In this document: piece by piece, positions 46,994 to 56,933 of the stretch
Layout: each line of letters begins with the position of its first letter
Numbering within the stretch: position 1 is the first letter of the stretch
Source: Deltaproteobacteria bacterium
GTDB taxonomy: Bacteria; Desulfobacterota; Desulfobacteria; Desulfobacterales; SpSt-501
DNA length: 64,000 bases
Direction of reading: 5' to 3'
Assembly (NCBI GenBank): GCA_016219005.1
Contig: JACRCN010000003.1
Location: forward strand, 1-64,000
Made by a program: the position numbers and the translations under genes
The notes under the pieces: generated by a model
What the model was told of the DNA's origin: nothing
The model's input: the letters and a program-made list of their open reading frames with translations, nothing else
Database searches by the model: none

Positions 46994-48652
46994 CTAGGCT
47001 CTCTGCCGCATCTCTTTATACGCATTGATCAGTCCGTTGGTGGACGCGTCGTGCCCCGTGACCGGCTCCTCGTCGCGCAGCTCGGGCAGTATCCGGCCGG
47101 CCAGTTGCTTGCCGAGCTCCACCCCCCAGTGGTCGAAGCTGAAGATGTTCCAGATGACGCCCTGGACGAAGATCTTGTGCTCGTACAGGGCGACCAGGCT
47201 GCCGAGCACGCGCGGAGAGAGGCTTCGGAACAGGATGGAGTTGGTCGGCCGGTTGCCGTCGAAAACTTTGTGAGGCAGCAGGCGCTGGATGTCTTCCTCG
47301 CTCTTGCCTTCCCGGCGCAGCTCGGCGGCGGCCTGCTCGGCCGACTTGCCGTTCATGAGCGCCTCGGTTTGGGCGAAGAAATTCGACAGCAGGATGCGGT
47401 GGTGCTCGCCGACCGGGTTGTGGCTGATGGCCGGCGCGAGAAAGTCGGCCGGGACCAGGCGGGTGCCCTGGTGAATCATCTGGTAGAAAGCGTGCTGGCC
47501 GTTGGTCCCGGGCTCGCCCCAGACGATCGGTCCCGTGGCGCAGGCGACGCGGTCGCCGCTGCGGTCGGCCGATTTGCCGTTGCTCTCCATGTTGCCCTGC
47601 TGGAAATAAGCCGGGAAGCGATGCATGTACTGGTCATAGGGGAGGATGACCTCGGTCTCGGCGTCGAAGAAGTTGGTGTACCAGATGCCGATCAGGGCCA
47701 GGATCACCGGGAGGTTGCGCTCGAAGGGCGCTTCGCGGAAGTGCCGGTCCATGTCGTGGGCGCCGGCGAGCAGCTCCTCGAAGCGCTCGAAGCCGATCGC
47801 GCAGGCGATGGACAGCCCGATGGACGACCACAGCGAGTAGCGGCCTCCGACCCAGTCCCAGAAGACGAACATGTTGTCCGGGTGGATGCCGAAGGCTTCC
47901 ACCTGGGCCCGGTTCGTCGAGATGGCGACAAAGTGCTTTGCCACGTGGGACGCGTCCTGCGCCTGCGCCAGGAACCAGTCCCGGGCGGTGAGGGCGTTGG
48001 TCATCGTCTCCTGGGTGGTGAAGGTCTTGGAGGCGATCATGAAGAGGGTCTTTTCCGGGTTCAGACCCTTGAGCGTCTCGGCGATGTGGGTGCCGTCGAC
48101 GTTGGACACGAAATGCATGCGCAGCTTCGGGTTGGCGTAGGGCCGCAGGCACTCGGTGGCCATCACCGGCCCGAGGTCCGAGCCGCCGATGCCGATGTTG
48201 ACGATGTCGGTGATGCGTTTACCGGTGAAGCCCTTCCACTTGCCCGAGTCGACCCGCCGGGAGAAATCCCGCATGCGGGACAGTACCGCGTTGACTTCGG
48301 GCATCACATCCGATCCATCCGCGTGGATCGGCGTATTGGCGCGGTTGCGCAGGGCTATGTGGAGCACGGCGCGGTTTTCGGTTTCGTTGATCCGCCCGCC
48401 TGCGAACATCTGCGCGATGGCCTCCGGCAGACCGCATTCCCCGGCCAGCTCGATCAGCAGCCCCAGCGTTTCGGCGGTGATCCGGTTCTTGGAAAAATCC
48501 ACCAGGATGTCGTTGAAACGGATGGAGAACCGCTCGAACCGCCGGGGGTCTTCGGCGAAAAGGTTTTTCATCTGAAGACCGCTGACGGTCTCGTGGTGGG
48601 CGGCAAGCTTCTTCCAGGCGGCGGTGGTGGTGGGGTTGATCTTCGGCAGCAT
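46994..48652 (-). CDS. pgi: Glucose-6-phosphate isomerase
   Basis: 552 residues. Interconverts glucose-6-P and fructose-6-P. The family signatures are present: [63 protein letters not shown] and [13 protein letters not shown]. Length and motifs are those of the long bacterial form. It lies 50 nt after pyk in the same orientation. Confidence 0.95.
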   Translation of the reverse strand: MLPKINPTTTAAWKKLAAHHETVSGLQMKNLFAEDPRRFERFSIRFNDILVDFSKNRITAETLGLLIELAGECGLPEAIAQMFAGGRINETENRAVLHIALRNRANTPIHADGSDVMPEVNAVLSRMRDFSRRVDSGKWKGFTGKRITDIVNIGIGGSDLGPVMATECLRPYANPKLRMHFVSNVDGTHIAETLKGLNPEKTLFMIASKTFTTQETMTNALTARDWFLAQAQDASHVAKHFVAISTNRAQVEAFGIHPDNMFVFWDWVGGRYSLWSSIGLSIACAIGFERFEELLAGAHDMDRHFREAPFERNLPVILALIGIWYTNFFDAETEVILPYDQYMHRFPAYFQQGNMESNGKSADRSGDRVACATGPIVWGEPGTNGQHAFYQMIHQGTRLVPADFLAPAISHNPVGEHHRILLSNFFAQTEALMNGKSAEQAAAELRREGKSEEDIQRLLPHKVFDGNRPTNSILFRSLSPRVLGSLVALYEHKIFVQGVIWNIFSFDHWGVELGKQLAGRILPELRDEEPVTGHDASTNGLINAYKEMRQRA

Positions 48653-48702
48653 GGCTTTCCCTCGTTTCAGATTTTGGGAGTTCGGATGCCCTCCCGACCC
48701 TT

Positions 48703-50130
48703 CTATCCCTCGAGATCAATGATTTCCATCCGGTGGTTGCGGTCCGGGTGCTTCCGCGAAGGGCCTTCGGTCAGCACGACGAAGCGGCCCTGCAGGTCCT
48801 GGGCTTTCAGCCAGGCCGCGGCCCACGCTTTCCAGTTGTCCGGGTGCTCGGTTTCGTGGACCGGATGGACACCGTAGGAGAAGAGCAGCTCCTGGCAGGT
48901 CCTAGCCTGCGAGCTCACGGCCGTGATCCACACCGGCAGCCGGAAGCGGGCGATGCCCCGGGCCGTGGAGCCGCTGTGGGTCGGGACGATGGCCGTCGCC
49001 GGGGTGATGCGGTGGATGGTGGCCGCCGCACTTGAGGCGATCAGCTTTTCCGTCGGGACGGCCTCCTCCAATGCTGCGGTCTGGCCGGCGTGGACCAGGC
49101 CGAAGTCGGCGCGGTGGGGCTCGATGGTGGCCGCGATCCCGGCCAGCATGGCCACGGCGTCCACCGGGTAGCTGCCCATGGCCGATTCGCCCGAGAGCAT
49201 CACGCAGTCCGTGCCGTCCAGGATGGCGTTGGCCACGTCGGTGACCTCGGCCCGGGTCGGCCGGCGGTTGCCGATCATGGACTCCAGCATCTGGGTTGCG
49301 GTGATCACCGGTTTGCCTTTCAGGTTGGCCAGGCGCATCAACCGCTTCTGGGCCAGGGCGATTTCCTCGATGGGGATCTCCACCCCCAGGTCGCCACGGG
49401 CCACCATGATGCCGTCGGCGGCGTCCATGATCGCATCGATGCGCTCCAGGGCCCGCGAGCGCTCGATTTTGGCGATGACGAACGGCTGGTAACCCAGGTC
49501 GGCGGCCGCGGACCGCACGGCGACGATATCCTCGGCCCGGTCCACGAAGCTCTGGCTCACGGCGTCGACGCCGTGCGTCAGGGCAAACCGCAGGCATTTC
49601 CGGTCGTGGTCGGTGAAGGCGCTGATCCCCAGGTCGATTCCGGGCAGGTTGAGGCCCTTGCGCGCCCTGAGCTCGCCGCCGACCAGCACCGCGCAGCGGA
49701 CGTCGTTGCCGGCGACCTGCTCGACGGCGAGCTGAATCAGCCCGTCGTTCAGGAACAGGCGGTCGCCGGCCTTGACCACGCGGGGCAGCGCGGGCAGGCT
49801 GACCGACACCCGCTGTGCGGTTCCGGCGACGTCGTCGGAGCTCAGGATGAAGCGGTCTCCGGGGGTGATAAAGACGGGCTCTTCCTGGAATTTGCCGATG
49901 CGGATCTTGGGCCCGGGCAGGTCCGCCATGATCGCCACCCGGCGGCCGACCGCCTGCGCGGCGGCGCGGATCCGGGTGATGATCTCGGCATGGCCGGAGA
50001 AATCACCGTGGGAGAAATTGAGGCGGGCCACGTTCATCCCCGCCAGGATCAGCTGCTGCAATATCGCCGGGGAATCCGAGGCCGGGCCGATGGTGGCCAC
50101 GATCTTGGTCTTGTTCAGGGGAAACGGCAT
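48703..50130 (-). CDS. pyk: Pyruvate kinase
   Basis: 475 residues. PEP to pyruvate with ATP formation. [15 protein letters not shown] at the N-terminus, the substrate-site LDWVS-type region and [22 protein letters not shown] and [16 protein letters not shown] mark the TIM barrel; the C-terminal domain lacks a PEP-utiliser extension. ATG 50130 is used because GAGGAAA precedes it closely; the frame extends 20 codons upstream without a ribosome site. Confidence 0.94.
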   Translation of the reverse strand: MPFPLNKTKIVATIGPASDSPAILQQLILAGMNVARLNFSHGDFSGHAEIITRIRAAAQAVGRRVAIMADLPGPKIRIGKFQEEPVFITPGDRFILSSDDVAGTAQRVSVSLPALPRVVKAGDRLFLNDGLIQLAVEQVAGNDVRCAVLVGGELRARKGLNLPGIDLGISAFTDHDRKCLRFALTHGVDAVSQSFVDRAEDIVAVRSAAADLGYQPFVIAKIERSRALERIDAIMDAADGIMVARGDLGVEIPIEEIALAQKRLMRLANLKGKPVITATQMLESMIGNRRPTRAEVTDVANAILDGTDCVMLSGESAMGSYPVDAVAMLAGIAATIEPHRADFGLVHAGQTAALEEAVPTEKLIASSAAATIHRITPATAIVPTHSGSTARGIARFRLPVWITAVSSQARTCQELLFSYGVHPVHETEHPDNWKAWAAAWLKAQDLQGRFVVLTEGPSRKHPDRNHRMEIIDLEG

Positions 50131-50208
50131 GGAATTTCCTCGCGGAATGGCGCCGCCACTCTCGCCTTTGATGGAAGACGTGGGCCTCAAGGACGGCCTC
50201 CGGCGGGT

Positions 50209-52320
50209 TCACTGCAGTTCGAGATACTCCATGATCCCCGCGCCGTAGCGGGCCTTGAACGCCTGCTCGACCTTCTGCACCGGGTTGGCCCCCAGGAACT
50301 TGAGTTGTGCGGCCAGCTGCTGCGCGCGGCTGTCGCGGTTGCCGACCGTCTTCAGGCGCGCGATGTCCTCCTCGATCTCGAAGTAGCGCATCTTGTCCAT
50401 GAGCGGCAGCTGCCAGAACAGCAGGAAGCCGCGTTCCGGAAAATCCACGCCGATCAGGCGGTAGCAGTAGCGCATGAAAATCCGTTCGAGTCGCTCGCGG
50501 ATGTCGACGAGCGCCTGTTTGGCGGCGTCGAGGTCCCGGCGCGCGCATGGCTTGCCGATCACCTCGAAGTACATCTTGATCTTGGGTTCGGTGCCGGAGG
50601 GCCGCACCGTGACGCGCAGGCCGGTCGTCTCGGCCGCATTCTGCAGGTGCAGGATGATGACGTTGCGGGCCGAAGTGTCGGTCTCCGAGAGGTGCGGCGA
50701 CGGCTCGCCCGCCCAGCGGTCGATTTTGGCGGTCACGGCGAATGCGCCGATCGCCTCCACCGGCTCGTTGCGGAAGTGGTTCATCATGGCTGCGATCTGC
50801 TCCATGCCCTTGGCCCCGAGCAGGCGGATCTCGGTGAGATAGTTGTGGCAGTAGCCGTAGGCGGCGTAGACCTCGTCGAGGGCGTCTACCAACGTCCGGC
50901 CCTGCTGTTTCAGCTCTGCGGCATACTCGGCGATCCACACCGCAGCACCGGCCGCGTCCTTGTCGCGCGCGTAGGCCCCGGTAAGGTAGCCGTGGCTTTC
51001 CTCGCACCCGAAAATGAAGTCGGCCATGCGGCCGTCGGCCTGCAGCGTGTTCATCTCTTCGGCGACGTACTTGAAGCCGACGAGCAGGTCGCCGATGCAG
51101 CGGATCCGGTTCTCGCGCGCCATCTTGTCGATCAGGGCCGTGGTGACGTCGGTCTTGATGATGGTGCTGCCGGCGCTGAGCTTGCCGGCCATCCGCAGCT
51201 TGGACAGGGAGTAGTTGGCGAGGAGGACGGCGATCTCGTTGCCGGTGAGAAACTTCCAGTCGCCGCCGTGGTTCACCAGGATGCCGATGCGGTCTGCGTC
51301 CGGGTCGGTGCTGAGCAGGATGTCGGCTCCGGACATGCGGGCGAAGGGCAGCGTGGTGCCGAAGGACTCCACTACTTCCGGGTTGGGAATGTTGAAGGTC
51401 ACGTTTTCGAACGCCCCGCTCAGGTTGGAGGTGCGGGGGCACAGGCTCACCTTGAATCCGAGCTGCTGAAGCACCGGATAGACCGTGGTGAGGCCGGTGC
51501 CGTGCAGCGGGGAATACACGATGGAAAGATCCCGCGCCGTCGAGAGGGAGACCGCGCGCGCGGCCGCGTGGTAGGCGCGGTCGATCTCCTCGCCGACGAA
51601 GACGACGAGGCCCTGCGCGCAGGCGTCATCGAAGTCCAGGCGCCGGATCTGCCGGACGTTCGTCGCGACCTCGTCCACCAGGGCCTGGTCGTGGGGCGGG
51701 ATGAGCTGGCCGCCATGCTCGTCGTAGACCTTTTTGCCGTTGTCGGGCGGCAGGTTGTGGCTGGCACTGAACATGTCGCCGGAGACTGCCTTCAGATACC
51801 GGATGGCGAAAGAAAGCTCCGGCGTGCTGCGGCTGGTCTTGAACAGAAGCACCCGGATTCCGTTGGCGGTGTAGACTTCGGCCGCGGCCCGGGCCAACGC
51901 CCATCCGTCGAGGTCCTTGACCGGGTTGGGCCTGTCGGGGGCGTAGATTCCCTTCTGGGTGTACTTCCGCACGTCGAAGGCCATCACCACCCCACGGCGC
52001 TTCGCCTCCTGCCCGTACTGCTTGAGCAGGAATTGGGAGTGCCCCTGGGCTGAGGCCTGGATGGCCCAGGCGTTGATCCGGTTGGGGCCGATGCCGACCG
52101 GGCCCCGGCGGCCCCCGGTTCCGAAGGGGATCACCTGGTAGAACGAATCCAGCAGGACCTCCCACTTGCCGGACTCGATCAGGTACCGGATCTGCGGCAC
52201 GTATTCGGCGAAGGCCGGGTCGGTCAGCCAGGTGCGCAGGTGGCCGAGCGCGCTCGCTTTGACTTTCTCGGAGACGTCCAGGCGGGCGACCCCGTCGCGG
52301 GCTTTTTCAACCATTTCCAT
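50209..52320 (-). CDS. Phosphoglucomutase/phosphomannomutase-family phosphohexomutase
   Basis: 703 residues, longer than usual for the alpha-D-phosphohexomutase family because of an extra C-terminal tail (after about 575). Phosphoserine loop FSASHNLPPDNG (serine near 180; the usual following Pro-containing NP is NLP), metal loop TDPDADRIG, sugar loop GCEESHGYL and phosphate loop RPSGTEPKIKMYF are intact. Likely interconverts hexose-1- and 6-phosphate for storage sugars. It lies 78 nt before pyk. Start Met 52320 chosen as the one closest after GAGGAGG. Confidence 0.85.
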   Translation of the reverse strand: MEMVEKARDGVARLDVSEKVKASALGHLRTWLTDPAFAEYVPQIRYLIESGKWEVLLDSFYQVIPFGTGGRRGPVGIGPNRINAWAIQASAQGHSQFLLKQYGQEAKRRGVVMAFDVRKYTQKGIYAPDRPNPVKDLDGWALARAAAEVYTANGIRVLLFKTSRSTPELSFAIRYLKAVSGDMFSASHNLPPDNGKKVYDEHGGQLIPPHDQALVDEVATNVRQIRRLDFDDACAQGLVVFVGEEIDRAYHAAARAVSLSTARDLSIVYSPLHGTGLTTVYPVLQQLGFKVSLCPRTSNLSGAFENVTFNIPNPEVVESFGTTLPFARMSGADILLSTDPDADRIGILVNHGGDWKFLTGNEIAVLLANYSLSKLRMAGKLSAGSTIIKTDVTTALIDKMARENRIRCIGDLLVGFKYVAEEMNTLQADGRMADFIFGCEESHGYLTGAYARDKDAAGAAVWIAEYAAELKQQGRTLVDALDEVYAAYGYCHNYLTEIRLLGAKGMEQIAAMMNHFRNEPVEAIGAFAVTAKIDRWAGEPSPHLSETDTSARNVIILHLQNAAETTGLRVTVRPSGTEPKIKMYFEVIGKPCARRDLDAAKQALVDIRERLERIFMRYCYRLIGVDFPERGFLLFWQLPLMDKMRYFEIEEDIARLKTVGNRDSRAQQLAAQLKFLGANPVQKVEQAFKARYGAGIMEYLELQ

Positions 52321-52393
52321 GGGATGCCGGTACCTCCTCACATCTGTGCATGATTGTTTCATAAACACCGGCTGCAGGTCAAGCCGTCCGCGC

Positions 52394-53146
52394 TCAACGC
52401 TTTGACTTTTTCAGCTGGTCGGCCACGGCCTGAGCGGCTTTCTGCACTACCTCGGGGTCCCCGAGGTAATAGCTGCGGATCGGGGTGAGGTCTTCCCTCA
52501 GCTCGTAGACCAGCGGGATGCCGGTGGGGATGTTGAGTTCGAGAATGTCCTTGTCCGATATGCGGTCGAGGTACTTGACCAGCGCCCGCAGGCTGTTGCC
52601 GTGAGCGGCGATGATGACGCGCTGCCCGGCCTTCACGGCCGGGGAGATGGTTTCGTGCCAGTAAGGCAAGAAGCGTGCGACGGTGTCCTTCAGGCACTCC
52701 GTCAGCGGCAGCTCATGCGGCCCGAGGCCGGCGTAGCGCGGATCGCGGCCCGGGTAGCGCGGGTCGTCGCGGGTGAGCGCCGGGGGGCGGGTGTCGTAGC
52801 TGCGGCGCCAGATCAGCACCTGGTCCATGCCGTGCCGTTCGGCGGTTTCGGCCTTGTTGAGGCCCTGCAGGGCGCCGTAATGCCGCTCGTTCAGACGCCA
52901 GCTCAAGTGCACCGGGATCCACATCCGGTCCATCTCCTCCAGCGCGAGCCACAGGGTCTTGATGGCACGGCTCAGCACCGAAGTGAAGGCCGTGTCGAAC
53001 TCATAGCCCTCCGCCTTGAGGGTGCGGCCGGCGGCGACGGCTTCTTCCACCCCCTTGGGAGTGAGCCCGACGTCGGTCCAGCCGGTGAAACGGTTTTCCT
53101 TGTTCCAGGCACTCTCGCCGTGGCGCAGCAGAACGACCTTTTTCAT
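52394..53146 (-). CDS. gpmA: 2,3-bisphosphoglycerate-dependent phosphoglycerate mutase
   Basis: 250 residues. [38 protein letters not shown] and [15 protein letters not shown] hold the catalytic His/Arg/Glu of the dPGM group. It interconverts 3- and 2-phosphoglycerate. AAGGAGGC lies upstream. It is the first gene of the minus-strand run gpmA-pgm-pyk-pgi-GOR and diverges from mlaE. Confidence 0.94.
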   Translation of the reverse strand: MKKVVLLRHGESAWNKENRFTGWTDVGLTPKGVEEAVAAGRTLKAEGYEFDTAFTSVLSRAIKTLWLALEEMDRMWIPVHLSWRLNERHYGALQGLNKAETAERHGMDQVLIWRRSYDTRPPALTRDDPRYPGRDPRYAGLGPHELPLTECLKDTVARFLPYWHETISPAVKAGQRVIIAAHGNSLRALVKYLDRISDKDILELNIPTGIPLVYELREDLTPIRSYYLGDPEVVQKAAQAVADQLKKSKR

Positions 53147-53275
53147 GCAAGCCTCCTTGGGTTGCCCCGTGATCGGGCGTCGAGACGGGGCGGCCGCATT
53201 CGTGCACCCGGATTATGCTGTCGTCCGCCGGTGCGGAAGGCTCAGCCGGTCCGGGCGCCGGTGGTGAAACCGCGC

Positions 53276-53305
53276 TTGATTTCTTAGTATCTGATGCTAT
53301 ACTAA
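53276..53305 (+). promoter_or_regulatory. mla promoter with overlapping dyad
   Basis: TTGATT (53276-53281), 16-nt spacer, TATACT (53298-53303). A perfect dyad TTAGTAT (53284-53290) / ATACTAA (53299-53305), spacer 8, sits on the -10, suggesting a repressor site. Confidence 0.55.
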
Positions 53306-53385
53306 AAAACGTTTGGACTCCTGTGAGATACCGAATCCCCAGCAGGTTTGTCAACCTTCGATGACGATCCCATGGAGCTTTCGTG

Positions 53386-54234
53386 ATGGGTGAAGAATCC
53401 TTGCCTGAAATTTCCGGCGCGCCGGCAGCAGCCAAAGAAAAAGGGTCCATCGTGGCGACCCTCTTCAACCCGTTCGGCGGCTTCGCCATCCGCCTGAACA
53501 ACGACCTCGGCGCCATGTTCATCTTCTTCACCCGGGCTTTTGCGCTGATCTTCCATCCGAAGCAGTTCGTCGAGATCATCAACCAAATCTACTTCATCGG
53601 CGCGCGCTCCGCAAGCATTGTCATGCTCGTGGGCTTTTTTACGGGCATGGTCCTGGGGCTTCAGCTCTACTACGTCATGAACAAATTCGGAGCGGTCGGT
53701 TTTCTGGGCACGGCGGTGGCCCTGTCCCTGATCCGGGAACTCGGCCCTGTGCTCTGCGCGATCATGATCACCGCCCGGGCCGGTTCGGCCATGACCGCCG
53801 AAATCGGCATTCAGCGTATCTCCGAACAGATCGACGCCCTCACCACCATGCGGATCGATCCCCTGGGCTACCTCATCAGTCCGCGGATCGCGGCCGCCAT
53901 CATCAGCTTCCCGATTCTAACGGCCTTGTTCGACCTGGTCGGCATCTTCGGCGGTTATGTCAGCGGGGTGGTGCTCCTCGGGGGCGATTCCGGAGCCTAC
54001 CTTTACCGGATGGACGCCAGCGTCGATTGGGTAGACGTGCGGGGCGGATTCATCAAATCGGTCGTGTTCGCGATCCTGGTGATCACCCTGTGCTGCTTCC
54101 AGGGGTACTTCACCCACATGCGCCGGGACAGCTACGGGGCCAAAAGCGTCAGCCTTTCCACCACCTCGGCGGTGGTCCTGTCGTGCGTCATGATCCTGGT
54201 GTCCGACTATGTCGTCACCTCTTTTCTCCTTTAA
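53386..54234 (+). CDS. mlaE: Phospholipid ABC transporter permease MlaE
   Basis: 282 residues, about five to six TM helices, MlaE/TTG2B family. GLQLYYVMNKFGAVGFLGTA, LIRELGPVLCAIMITARAGS and AEIGIQRISEQIDALTTMRI are the conserved loop. With MlaF and MlaD it moves phospholipids between outer and inner membranes. GGAG is 8 nt before ATG 53386; GTG 53383 immediately before is an alternative. First gene of the mla operon. Confidence 0.93.
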   Translation: MGEESLPEISGAPAAAKEKGSIVATLFNPFGGFAIRLNNDLGAMFIFFTRAFALIFHPKQFVEIINQIYFIGARSASIVMLVGFFTGMVLGLQLYYVMNKFGAVGFLGTAVALSLIRELGPVLCAIMITARAGSAMTAEIGIQRISEQIDALTTMRIDPLGYLISPRIAAAIISFPILTALFDLVGIFGGYVSGVVLLGGDSGAYLYRMDASVDWVDVRGGFIKSVVFAILVITLCCFQGYFTHMRRDSYGAKSVSLSTTSAVVLSCVMILVSDYVVTSFLL

Positions 54235-54246
54235 TCGGGGAACCGC

Positions 54247-55500
54247 ATGGACCAGCAGCCCTTAATCGAGTTCCGGAACGTCACCAAGCGCTTTGGCGAG
54301 CGGACCATCCTGGATGGAGTGAATCTTTCGATCTACGCGGGCGAGGTGACCACGATCATCGGCCTGAGCGGCACGGGCAAGAGCGTCACCCTGAAGCATA
54401 TCATCGGCCTGCTCAAGCCGGACTCGGGCGAGATCCTCTACCGGGGCCAGCCCATCAACCGCATGAGCAAGCAGGAGTGGACCGACTACATCAGCCGCAT
54501 CAGCTACATGTTCCAGAACAACGCCCTCTTCGACTCCATGACGGTCTTCGAGAACGTGGCGCTGCCGCTGAAGCGTACGACCAATCTCAGCCGCAAGGAG
54601 ATCGAGAGCAAGGCCATGACCCGCATCGAGCAGGCCGAGCTCCGGGAGGTCGCCCACAAGTACCCCTCGGAAATCTCGGGCGGCATGCAGAAACGCGCAG
54701 CACTGGCCCGGGCCATGGTGACCGATCCGCAGATCGTGCTCTTCGACGAGCCGACCACCGGGCAGGACCCCATCCGCAAGAACGCGATCCTGCAGATGAT
54801 CGCCCAGTACAAGAAAAAGTTCGGATTCACGGCCATCCTCATCAGCCACGAAATTCCGGATGTGTTCTTCATCTCCAACCGGGTCCTGGCCCTCTATGGC
54901 AAGCAAATTGTCTTTCAGGGGACGCCCGAGGAGCTGGAAAATTTTGATCACCCTTTCCAAGACGAGATCGTCCGGAGCCTGGAGAACTTCGCGGAGGAGC
55001 TGACCGGCCTTTACTCCAGGCGCCATTTCAAGATTCGCTACCAAACGGACCTCGCCAAGCGCAGCGACGACAGCTACGCCGTGCTGGTGTTCTCCTTCGA
55101 CAACATGGACGCCATCGGAGAAGCCGTCAACCAGGACGCGGCTCAGCAGGTTCTGCGCTCGCTCGGCACTTACATCCGCAAACACTTCGGGGCCGTGGGC
55201 GGCTTCTCCACCCGGCAGACCATCAACGAGTTCGCCACCATCCTGCCGTTTTCAGACCTCGACGAGGCCAAGCGCATCCTGGATAATTTCGTCAAGGATT
55301 TCCGGGAGCAGGGGATGGCCGAAGTCTCCAGCGTCTTCAACGAGAAGGTCAACGCGGACGCCTGCTTCGATTTCTCGATTTCGGTCGGCATGGCCCAGGG
55401 CAAGTCGCAGGTAGAGATCGAATCCGTCATCGAATTCGCCCGGTTCAACAAGCAACCGATCGCCAATTTCCAGTGCGAGGCTCGGAGGATACCATCATGA
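54247..55500 (+). CDS. mlaF: MlaF ATPase with degenerate GGDEF-like C-terminal domain
   Basis: 417 residues, whereas plain MlaF is about 270. Residues 1-240 are an ABC ATPase: Walker A GLSGTGKS (39-46), Q90, signature SGGMQ (144-148), Walker B LFDEPT (165-170), H201. Residues 250-400 resemble a diguanylate cyclase domain: LTGLYSRRHF (252-261) is the usual opening, and the signature position reads GGFSTRQTINEF (318-329) rather than GG(D/E)EF, so it is probably not catalytic. It could act as a nucleotide-sensing or dimerisation module on the lipid transporter. Its TGA overlaps the mlaD ATG. Confidence 0.82.
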   Translation: MDQQPLIEFRNVTKRFGERTILDGVNLSIYAGEVTTIIGLSGTGKSVTLKHIIGLLKPDSGEILYRGQPINRMSKQEWTDYISRISYMFQNNALFDSMTVFENVALPLKRTTNLSRKEIESKAMTRIEQAELREVAHKYPSEISGGMQKRAALARAMVTDPQIVLFDEPTTGQDPIRKNAILQMIAQYKKKFGFTAILISHEIPDVFFISNRVLALYGKQIVFQGTPEELENFDHPFQDEIVRSLENFAEELTGLYSRRHFKIRYQTDLAKRSDDSYAVLVFSFDNMDAIGEAVNQDAAQQVLRSLGTYIRKHFGAVGGFSTRQTINEFATILPFSDLDEAKRILDNFVKDFREQGMAEVSSVFNEKVNADACFDFSISVGMAQGKSQVEIESVIEFARFNKQPIANFQCEARRIPS

Positions 55501-55949
55501 GGAAATATTCCAAGGAAACCACGGTCGGCATCTTTGTGGTCATCGGTCTCTTTGCCATCGGTTACCTGACGATCAATCTGGGCGACATGAGCTTTCTCGG
55601 GGACAACACCTATCCCCTCTATGCCCGTTTCAGCAGCGTGACCGGCCTGCGCGAGGGCAGCGCCGTCAACTTGCTCGGGCTCGAAGTCGGCAAAGTCGGC
55701 CGCCTGACGCTCGACCAGGACAAGCAGCAGGCGGTGGTGGAGCTCAGGATCCGCAAGGGCATCAAGGTGTACGATGACGCCATCGCCTCGATCAAGACCG
55801 AGGGTCTGATCGGCGACAAACTGGTGAGCATCGACGCGGGCGGCTCCGGGGACGTACTCAATCCGGGGGCGGCCATCGTCGACACCCAGTCCCCCACCGA
55901 CCTGATGGAACTCATCAGCAAGTATGCATTCGGCGATGTTAAAAAATAG
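55497..55949 (+). CDS. mlaD: MCE-domain protein MlaD
   Basis: 150 residues. One N-terminal TM helix (about 8-28) then one MCE domain: NTYPLYARFSSVTGLREGS, VNLLGLEVGKVGRLTLDQDK, IKTEGLIGDKLVSIDAGG. It forms the periplasmic hexameric ring of the Mla transporter. Start ATG 55497 overlaps the mlaF stop (ATGA). It ends 198 nt before mlaC. Confidence 0.93.
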   Translation: MRKYSKETTVGIFVVIGLFAIGYLTINLGDMSFLGDNTYPLYARFSSVTGLREGSAVNLLGLEVGKVGRLTLDQDKQQAVVELRIRKGIKVYDDAIASIKTEGLIGDKLVSIDAGGSGDVLNPGAAIVDTQSPTDLMELISKYAFGDVKK

Positions 55950-55952
55950 CAG

Positions 55953-56087
55953 CTGCTCAGGCAGATCGACTGAAGGACACGACCAGCGCGATCACACAAC
56001 GCCAAAATCGTATGGAACCGTTGACAGGTGATGGTGTCATGGATGATCATTAGCGCCCTTCCGTCTTCAGCCTAAACATCCGGGCAG
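55953..56087. repeat. Copy 1 of a second intergenic repeat family
   Basis: Begins CTGCTCAGGCAGATCGACTG and ends CTTCAGCCTAAACATCCGGG plus CAG, matching 59606-59702. About 50 nt inside it (55995-56044 region) is absent from the other copy and is flanked by a direct GATCA. Confidence 0.5.
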
Positions 56088-56147
56088 TTACAAACCGGCA
56101 TCGCATTATCGTAACCAACCAAAGGGCAGGATAAAAGGGAGGCTTTT

Positions 56148-56753
56148 ATGCGTTCAACCAGAATCCATTCGATCGTTTCGATTACCCTCATGCTGACGCT
56201 GGTCCTGCCGCTGGCTGCACTGGCCGCGTCCCCCAAGCAGGCGGTGGAGGTCCAGGTCCAGAAGGTGATCACGACCCTGGCAGAACCCGCCTTCAAGGAC
56301 CAGAGCCGGGATGCCAAGATCGCCAAGATCCGCTCGATCATCAACGAGGTTTTCGACTACACGGAGCTGTCCAGGCGCACCCTGGGCCGGGAGTGGGCCA
56401 AGTTCAACGCCGCCCAGCAGGCGGAGTTCATCAAGCTGTTCGGCGACCTGCTCGAAAAAACTTACGCCGACCGGCTGCTGGCCTATTCCAACGAGAAGGT
56501 GGTCTTCGACAAGGAGAACATGCTGAACGAGGGCCAGGCCGAAGTCTTCAGCAACGTCCTCACCGGCGACGGCAAGAAGATTCCTCTGGATTACCGGCTG
56601 GTGCTGAAGGAAGGCAAGTGGAGGGTCTATGACGTCATCATCGAGGGCATCAGCATGGTCAAGAACTACCGCGACCAGTTCCGGGACATCCTGGCCAAGG
56701 ATTCCCCCGAGCAGGTGCTGAAAATGCTGCGGGAGAAGGTGAGCAAGGGGTAG
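56148..56753 (+). CDS. mlaC: Periplasmic phospholipid carrier MlaC
   Basis: 201 residues with a signal peptide (1-27, ending LAALAA). The body (NEVFDYTELSRRTLGREWAK, FIKLFGDLLEKTYADRLLAY, YRLVLKEGKWRVYDVIIEGI, SMVKNYRDQF) is the MlaC/Ttg2D fold that carries phospholipid between the membranes. GGGAGG precedes the ATG closely. It is separated from mlaD by 198 nt including a repeat copy. No mlaB (STAS) gene is present. Confidence 0.92.
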   Translation: MRSTRIHSIVSITLMLTLVLPLAALAASPKQAVEVQVQKVITTLAEPAFKDQSRDAKIAKIRSIINEVFDYTELSRRTLGREWAKFNAAQQAEFIKLFGDLLEKTYADRLLAYSNEKVVFDKENMLNEGQAEVFSNVLTGDGKKIPLDYRLVLKEGKWRVYDVIIEGISMVKNYRDQFRDILAKDSPEQVLKMLREKVSKG

Positions 56754-56848
56754 GAGCCTTTTCGGGGACGGCCATTCGGCAACGCGCTGAGGGGATTCAC
56801 GTGTTCGAGGGGCGATGGTTCCGGCTGACAGGTCGGCCAGCCCCTCGA

Positions 56849-56870
56849 GCTGTTTTCAACACCCTGTCAA
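56849..56870. repeat. Terminal fragment of the TGACAGGGTGTTGAAAAAC repeat
   Basis: TTTTCAACACCCTGTCAA is the inverted end of the family; the rest of the element is not recognisable here (a TGACAGG lies 25 nt to the left and may be the remains of the other end). Confidence 0.55.
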
Positions 56871-56933
56871 GGCAGGAACGCGGGGTGGATCGACCCATGC
56901 GGCGGACGCGCGGATTCCGTTCGCCGGCCGCGC

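Noticed and set aside
47051-48877. 608-codon plus-strand frame opposite pgi
   Set aside because: Antisense of a clear glucose-6-phosphate isomerase.
49090-52053. 987-codon plus-strand frame opposite pyk and the hexose mutase
   Set aside because: Antisense shadow of two strong conserved enzymes; composition typical of reversed GC-rich codons.
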